This document shows, one piece after another, positions 57,691 through 64,000 of a stretch of DNA of 64,000 nt (the first letter of the stretch is position 1; every line of letters begins with the position of its first letter). The notes under the pieces are model-generated. The model ran no database searches and had not been told where the DNA came from. It worked only from the letters and a program-made list of their open reading frames with translations. Location of the stretch: assembly GCA_022575985.1 (NCBI GenBank), contig JAKSXM010000237.1, positions 1,816,501-1,880,500 on the forward strand, read 5' to 3'. The position numbers were made by a program, and so were the translations under genes. Source of the stretch: Anagrus nilaparvatae. Taxonomy: Eukaryota; Arthropoda; Insecta; Hymenoptera; Mymaridae.

Positions 57691-58134
57691 TATGGCCCAT
57701 ATCATTCGATTCCTGAGTCATTCCTCTAACAAACTGTATATTTTGGAAATTCAAATGACGGAGCGTCCTAAAGTATGGTATAAAATAAAAAAAACATTAT
57801 TTTATGACTCTAAATGGTTTGCTATGCGTTTTTAGGTACGAAAAATAGGACTTGTAATTTCACAATTGTTTGTCACAAATTTTCGATTAAAATTTGCAAT
57901 TTTTCTACGAAAATCGTAAAATTACGACACAGTTGTAAATTTACGATTTTGTCGAAAATTTACGAAAAAAAAAATTGTTAATTTACTATTTTTTCGCAAA
58001 TTTACAAATATTAGTAAATTTACGATTTTTTTCGAAAAATTGCGAATTTTTTCGAAAATTTACTAAATTTTAGTAAATTTACCAATTTTGTCGAAAAATC
58101 ACCGGAGTTTTTTTTACAGTGTATCTTACATGTG

Positions 58135-59036
58135 GAGTTCAATACATTTGGAACACCATATTACGCCAAATGGTTATGGAAGAGTTTACTATATTAAAAA
58201 AACATGCCGACTACCCTCCGTTCAATCCAATGGGTCTTCTGGGCCTAGAAACGCAGGGCTCAATGTTATCGTTTTATCGCCAATTTCAATGAATCGCTAA
58301 AACTTCACAAGTTAAACCAATCTCTTCTGGTTAATTTCATTTTCTCGCTGTAAGTGCCACTTTTCAAACGCCGTAAAACCGCAATTTTTTATCATTAATT
58401 CTCTTATCACTATAGCCAATTAACCAAACGGTCATTTTTGGCTAAAAATGACAAATTTTTAAATTGCTGCCAAATTTGTAATTTTTGAAGAAAAAGGGTT
58501 TTATAAGTCTCAAAATATTTCCAAAAGCTTAAAATTTCAAAAAAAATTTATTCTACCTTTTTCAATTATTTGTTAATCAGATATGATAATTTGAAATCGG
58601 AGTCTCAAATTTATGATTTTTTAAAAAAGCTCATTTTTAATGTTAACTTCCAAGAGCCATTTCTTAAAAACGACTCAAGGAAATGAGACGAGTAAAAAAT
58701 TTTTGGAAACTTGTAGCTTGTAAAAATATTTCGAGACATATAAAACCCTTTTATGTCAGAAAATACGAATTTAGCAGCAATTTAAAAATTGGTCATTCAG
58801 CTACAATGATGAGAAAATTAGGGATAATAAATTTCAGTTTAATAGGTGAAGCTTAAACCAAAAAAATGAGACCAACCAGAAGTGTTTTGGTTAACTTGTG
58901 CGGTTTAAGCGTTTCATTGAAAATTACCAAAAAACCCCATAACATTAATAGGCCCAGTAGGCCTATTGGAATGAACAGAGGGTAGCAGACATGTATTTTC
59001 AACATAATAAACTCATCCATAACCATTTGGTGTAAT
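58135..59036. mobile_element. Foldback family F, second full copy
   Basis: It starts 'tggagttcaatacatttgga' and ends 'taaccatttggtgtaattta', with the arms meeting near 58,560. The second half is also the inner end of the giant palindrome's right arm. The outermost ~20 bp of the right end are lost at the junction with I. ORF 58,088-58,300 is incidental. Confidence 0.8.
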
Positions 59037-59044
59037 TTATTGTC

Positions 59045-60435
59045 CCTAAAATTTTTTTCATCTCCTGAATTACCTTTGGGATGAAAATGAACCGCCCGCG
59101 CCTCAGGGAAAGCTGTTATCCTGGAGGCATAATTTTAAATTTTTATCCAAAACAATTTTCCAATTTTGCAATATATCGGTCCAAAAAACATGAAAAAAAA
59201 GAACATTTTACATTACTTGTGGATTTCAATAAAGGTTGAGAAAAACGTTTTCATTAATGGAAATTTTTATTTCGTTGCCCCAGCATATTTTCTGATTTTA
59301 CAATCTGGCGGACCAAAAAACATAAAAAAAGGAACATTCTACATTACCTAAAGATTTTTAAGGTTGAGAAAAACATTTTCGTTAATGAAAATTTTTATTT
59401 TCTTGCTACACCATATTCCGATTTTCCAAGATCGTGGGCCCAAAAAATTTCAGACTAAGCTTTTTTACATTACCTGGGGGTTTTCAAGGTTGAGGAAAAC
59501 ATTTTTAAATATGAAAATTTTCATTTTTTCACTTATTCAAGAATTTAATCTTCAAGAAACATTAAGTTCCAATGCTTATCATAAACAAAAAACGTATTTA
59601 ATTTGATTCGATAGCATGCTTTGTTCTTATTTATTTAGTTAACTAATTTACCAATTCAAGAAATTTATTTTAACATGGGATGTTTGAAAAAGTCATGCTC
59701 GGCAGGGGAGAGGGGTTAAAAAGTGACGTTTTTCGGGGGGAGGGGGGGGTGTAATAGACTTAAAATATTTTTGATTTAGGGACTTAGAATAATTTGAAGT
59801 AGAACTCAGGGCCTGGTCAAGCCCTGATTTGAACAAAAACTAAGGATACTTTCGGTTCATGGGCTTAGGATAATTTACATTTCCAGATTTATAATTGTAA
59901 TTTATTAAGAACATGTTCCATGATGGTTGGTTGTGTGAAAACACAAACCAGTTATAAGTTTTTTTAAATTATTTTTTGGAGAATCAGAAAATATGCTGGG
60001 GAAAAAAATGAAAATAATCATTAGTAAAAACGTTTTTTTCAACCTCTGAAACCCCCTAGCAATATAAATATTTCCTTTTTTCATATTTTATGGGAAAATT
60101 GGAAAATATGCTAGGGCCAAAAAACCCAGGCAATGTGAAAAACTTTTTCTGATATATATTTTGGTCCGCCATTTTGGAAAATCGGTAAATATGCAAGGAC
60201 AAAAGAATAAAAATTTTCATCATTAAAAACATTTTTTCAACCTGAAAAACCCCCAGGCAATGTAAAAAGCTTAATCTGACATGTTTTTTGATCTACCATC
60301 TTGAAAAATCGGAAAATTGTTTTGAATGAAAAATAAAAAATTATACCTCCAGGATATCAGCTTTCCCTCGGGCAGTTCATTTTTATCCCGAAGGTATTCC
60401 AGGAGATACACTTCCTGCCCCAGGGAGCAAATAGG
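59045..60435. repeat. Palindrome I (right copy) with X at its centre
   Basis: Inverted counterpart of 48,205-49,575. It begins 'ttgtccctaaaattttt' and ends 'cctgccccagggagcaaata'. X at 59,669-59,957 is central. ORFs 59,166-59,351, 59,364-59,606 and 60,271-60,483 are translations of its ~120-bp units. Confidence 0.85.
59669..59957 (+). mobile_element. MITE-like family X inside palindrome I (right)
   Basis: It starts TTAACATGGGATGTTTG, has 'gctcggcaggggagagg', a G-run and 'acttagaataatttg', and ends GAACATGTTCCATGATGG, a hairpin GGTTGTGT-GAAA-ACACAAACC and AGTTATAAG. Confidence 0.8.
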
Positions 60436-61105
60436 TAATGCAATTCGCTCAGATTTTATTTGCAGTAGAGAATAATATCTCAATAATTTATACTTTTTTT
60501 AGTTACAGAAATTTTGAATGATGTTTCCAAGGATCAGTTTTAGTTTTATGATCTCAATAAAGTTTTAATAAATAGTAAATTTTGCTTTTTATATTTATAA
60601 TTGGTTAAAATAAATAAAATGAAAAAAATACGAAATTTTCTTAATTTTTTTAACGCCAAATATCTACAAATACGGAAAACGTAATTTTTTAGAAAAAAGA
60701 AGAAGGAACCGGTGAAATGTCCTAAAATATTAATGAAACATTTGGAAAAGTTTAGAAATGTTTTTAGACTTTTAAAAAACGTTTGGTGCTATGTGGCATT
60801 AATAATTCGTTAATAAAATAAATAAATGCTAAAATTTCTTTCGTTTATTACGCCAATTTTCTGTAAATCGTCAAAAAGCAATTTATTCGATGAAAAAAAT
60901 AAAAGTTTCTGATAAATTAGAAAAATGTAGAAATTTTTAACGTTTTTTTAAAAAATTAGCTGATTTTGAAAAATCATATAATTAATCATATAATTATTTA
61001 TATGATCATTGGGATCAATTAATCATATCATTAATTATATGATTATTCATATGATTATTTATATGATAAATTATATGATTAGTCATATGATTTTTTTTGC
61101 TTGGG

Positions 61106-61225
61106 TGATAAAAATGCAACTAACTTTTTGGTTAAGTTTGTTTGTGAACATAGTTAATATCATGCTAATGAACTTGAACTTGGATATAAACAAACTTAAC
61201 CAAAAAGTTAGTTGCATTTTTATCA
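61106..61225. mobile_element. Hairpin MITE J, second copy (120 bp)
   Basis: TGATAAAAATGCAACTAACT ... complement, with arms of ~47 bp and a short loop. It interrupts a segment that is continuous in the left arm at ~47,528 ('ttgctgcccaagc'). No clear target duplication. Confidence 0.85.
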
Positions 61226-61541
61226 GCAAAAAAAAATATTTAAATGTATACAAAAAAAATATATTTAGCTAAATTTTAATAGGTACAATATTAAAAATTA
61301 TATATTTTTCTGTGAAGTATTTTCAGAGGTTCAATCAAGGAAGATTTTTTTAGTGAAATAAGAGAATTTGTTGTAGGCTGCGTCGATTTACTCAGAAATT
61401 CTGGATAGATAACCTTGAAATTTCAGAAACTTTTTTTTAAAGATTTGTTAAAAATGTTGGTTCTGTGAATAAGGAATTTTTTTAATAAGGAGAAAAAACA
61501 AGAAAAGACGGTGTAAAGGGTATCTCCAGTTTGACTTATCC

Positions 61542-61829
61542 GAATAAAAAAAAAAAATTGGTAAGAGTTTAAGCCTAATTTTTAAGGGCTGGTAAAGAGT
61601 TTTTTTTAAATATTAATTACAAACTTATCTATATTTTAAATTTAAATTAATTCTATAAAATATTTAATTCTTTTTTTTTACATTTACATTTTTTTAGAAG
61701 AAAGTCTCAGATATCCAATGGTTTGGGTCTTTTAGGCGATAATCGTGCAAAATTTTGAGAAATTAGCAATAACAAAATGTTCTCAATGGTCCATTTTACC
61801 TAACAAGAAATAATGTCATAAGAAAAACA
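61542..61829. mobile_element. 288-bp insertion flanked by TATCC
   Basis: The left arm reads continuously through 'gcaaggaaaggataagtcaa' (~47,197). The right arm has 288 extra bases at this site between TATCC (61,537-61,541) and TATCC (61,830-61,834). It starts with 'gaat' and an A-run. I see no terminal inverted repeat, so the element type is open. Confidence 0.65.
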
Positions 61830-63591
61830 TATCCTTTCCTTGCTATTGTCAGTTTAACACCTCATGGAAAAAATTCGGTTTTTCACATGATGAAAAGGTA
61901 AATTTTTCTACACCAGTACATAATCTTCTTTATGCTAATTATGTCTGTTAGACAGTTTTTGGTATAGTTGGCGTAGTTATTAATTAATTATCTAATTGAA
62001 AATATCAAGTTAATACTTTCATAGATAAAAATTATACTACATCTGAAAAGAAAAGAAAAATTAGTGATTTTTGTATTTTTTAACGAAAAGTTTTTGAGAC
62101 AAAAATTTTCGAAAAATTAAGTATCAGATTGAAGGTAACGAATAAAAACGATAATTCTAGGTATTAGAACTTTCATAGAAAAAAATTTAGTTCTTGGTAC
62201 AAAATGAAAAAATTAATACCCTGCCAACTAGCTGGCACTAAGGTTCCTCAAACAATGAGCTTAATACTTCAATATGCCACAGATATCACCGGTTACAAGC
62301 ATGGAATCATAGTTACATACATTTCTATTAAATTTTAAAAGTTTTTTTTATTCATCGAAAATTTTGGAACAAATTTTCAAATAATTAAATATCAGATTCG
62401 AGATATCGAGTACAAACCATATTTTCAAATATAAGTACTTTCACGGAACTAAATGAAGTATTACACTAAAAAAAAAAAAAAATAATGCTGTTTTTTAATT
62501 ATTTGGTTTTTTTAATTTTGAGAAAAAAAATTTGAAAAAATTCGGTATCATATCCAAAAAATTACTATAAACGAACTTTCTAAAACTAGTACTCTCATAG
62601 AAATAAATTAGGTACTACGTCCAAAAAGAAAAAAAAAATTGGTGTTTTTTGTATTTTTTTGCAAAAAAAATTTTAGGAAAAAAATTAAAAAAAAAATTAA
62701 GTATTAGATTCGAGATATCGAGTAAAAATCATACTTTCAAATATAAGTACTATCATGGAAATAAATGAGGTATTACCTCCAAAAAAAAAAAAAAAAAAGT
62801 AATTTAAGATTTTTTAATGAAAATATTTTTGAAAAAAAAATTAGGTCCTAATTCCATAATGGTTGTAAAATATCACCGGTTACAATATTTTCAGATATTA
62901 GTAAAAAAATAATTGTGTTTTTTAATTTTTTTATGTAAAAAATTAAAAAAAAATTTTTTAAAAAAAAGTACGTATCAGAAAGAGAAATCCTTTAGAAACG
63001 ATAATTCTAGATACTCGTATTTTAGAAATTAAGTAAGAAATTAAGAAAAAATTATTTAAAAAATTAAGTACTACGTGCTAAAAAAAATATTTTTTAGTGG
63101 CAAAAATTGACTATAAACGATATTTCTATATTGAAAATAGCCTGTTTCTGAACTTTAAACATCCATTACTCGCTTGATTTTCATCGTAAAATAATAATTT
63201 TTTTTTTTTTAATCGATTAATTTTTCCCTGGAAATTCCTGGAAAAAAAACATTTTTATTGACAATAATTAAATTTTTAGGTCCAAAGCCTTTGAAAACTG
63301 CAAGTAGAAAAATTTACTTAACACAGTTTTTGACCTAAAAATTGAAATTTTCTCAATAAAAATAATTTTTTTCTTAAAGAAATGAATACTCAGGGAAAAA
63401 TAATATAATTTAAAAAAAAAAATTTGTTATTTTACGGTGAAAATCGAGCAAATATTATGCATATTATTGCTGAAATTTGTTTTAAAAATAATTGAAATCC
63501 TATTGAATTAAGCCTGTTTCTGAACATAAAATATGCATGGCTAGCTTGATTTTCATCGTAAAATAATAATTTTTCTTAAAATATTGATTAA

Positions 63592-63854
63592 ATCTTTCCT
63601 GAGGAATTGCCCCCACAACAAGTCACGTGATACACGCTTCACGCAGTTTATTTTACTTTATTTCTTAAATATATTAATTTATTTAAAATAAAATATTTGA
63701 TAAATCATTCGTAAATAACTAATATTTTTATATTTAAAGAATAAAAATAATTTTAAACGTTAGTTACTATACATAGCTGTATAGCACTACTTCATACACG
63801 CATACTAATGTAAGTCACACAGAGAACGATTTAGGGAGATTCCTCAGGAAAGAG
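63592..63854. mobile_element. 263-bp piggyBac-type MITE at a TTAA
   Basis: TTAA lies at 63,588-63,591 and 63,855-63,858. The ends are ATCTTTCCTGAGGAATTGCC and the complement of CTCTTTCCTGAGGAATCTCC. The left arm of the giant palindrome has the site with a single TTAA (44,866 region, 'gggaaaaattaatcaatatt'). TTAA duplication is diagnostic of the piggyBac superfamily. No transposase inside. Confidence 0.85.
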
Positions 63855-64000
63855 TTAATTTTTCCCAGAGTATTCATTTCTTCAAGAAAGAAATCCTTTT
63901 TATTGACAAAATTTTAATGTCTATATAGGTCAGAAGCCTTTGAAAACTGTAAGTAGAAAAATTTATTTAACACAGATTTTTATTGGTTTTTGACCTAAAA

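Larger units (their letters stand above)
53908..58121. mobile_element. TA-flanked foldback element E (4.2 kb, nested contents)
   Basis: Ends CACTGTAAAAAA/TTTTTTTACAGTG, arms of ~340 bp rich in 'cgaaaatttactaaatttta'-type words (53,908-54,250 against 57,780-58,121). TA sits on each side. The left arm of palindrome D shows the empty site ('gttaaaaTAtcttag' read on the complement), so E duplicated TA on insertion. It encloses G, F and part of an H element. No transposase is seen. The TA target suggests Tc1/mariner-type mobilisation, but the ends do not prove it. Confidence 0.8.
50466..58131. repeat. Palindrome D, right arm split by two insertions
   Basis: Left arm 50,466-51,804 pairs with 51,932-53,905 and, after element E, with 58,122-58,131. 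The axis is ~51,868, inside a 127-bp hairpin J. Paired blocks include 'ccgccccaccttctgataat', 'gactcgatagtt' and 'tttgcaaatcgacgcactac'. The right arm carries a Harbinger-type insertion (52,694-53,330) and E (53,908-58,121). The left arm shows the empty state of both. Confidence 0.9.
58562..64000 (-). repeat. Giant inverted repeat, right arm
   Basis: Reverse-complement partner of 44,731-50,325. It continues to the last base of the window, so the true length is unknown. Relative to the left arm it carries three extra insertions (61,106-61,225; 61,542-61,829; 63,592-63,854) and lacks one tandem unit. Confidence 0.9.

Noticed and set aside
61009..61272. 87-codon ORF beginning with Ile/Met/His repeats
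   Set aside because: It translates the ATCATATGA dyad and the J hairpin; the same DNA occurs inverted in the left arm.
1..64000. Polinton/Maverick, polydnavirus segment or bacterial contamination
   Set aside because: No protein-primed polymerase, capsid or viral integrase motif, and no operon-like coding density or ribosome-binding sites; the repeat content is typical of a eukaryotic genome.

Overview
This is very AT-rich eukaryotic DNA made almost entirely of transposable elements. The families present are Penelope-like, BEL/Pao, Ty1/copia-like and jockey/CR1-type LINE retroelements, a P-element/THAP9-like transposase, a DUF4817-type DDE transposase, tRNA-derived SINEs and many MITEs. That mix points to an arthropod, most likely an insect. 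I cannot name the species. I found no intact host gene, tRNA gene, rRNA gene or CRISPR array, and every recognisable coding region is a truncated or frameshifted transposon remnant.

Layout. 1-3.7 kb: a composite Penelope-like insertion between 12-bp direct repeats, with two inverted 3' tails, two near-identical 363-bp LTR-like units that each carry a hammerhead-ribozyme-like core, and a large foldback (family A) inside. 3.7-11.4 kb: copies of a MITE-like family (here called X), a 149-bp tandem repeat with a Harbinger-type MITE in it, SINE-like pieces and an LTR-like promoter with six phased heat-shock pentamers. 11.5-25.6 kb: large foldbacks (families A/B, H and K) and tandem repeats separated by AT-rich DNA without genes. 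25.6-28.7 kb: three LINE 3' fragments. 29.4-33.2 kb: a 360-bp satellite-like repeat, a 490-bp tRNA-derived SINE with a 13-bp target duplication, and a GC-rich 30-bp repeat. 33.2-40.2 kb: the main graveyard of coding fragments. 40.4-44 kb: X copies with 25-bp minisatellites.

44.7-64 kb is a giant inverted repeat. The left arm is about 44,731-50,325. The right arm is about 58,562 to the window end and runs off it. Between the arms lie a palindrome D, a TA-flanked element E inside D's right arm, a palindrome G inside E, and a foldback F inside G.

Two themes link the parts. First, the centre of several palindromes is occupied by a smaller foldback or MITE: F in G, J in D, and X in both copies of I. 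This suggests that short inverted elements may seed outward palindrome growth. Second, where one arm or repeat unit carries an insertion and its partner does not, the partner is a natural empty site. That fixes target duplications of TA, TAA, TTAA, TTA and probably TATCC for several elements without any database. Letters A, B, D-K and X are working names used only here.
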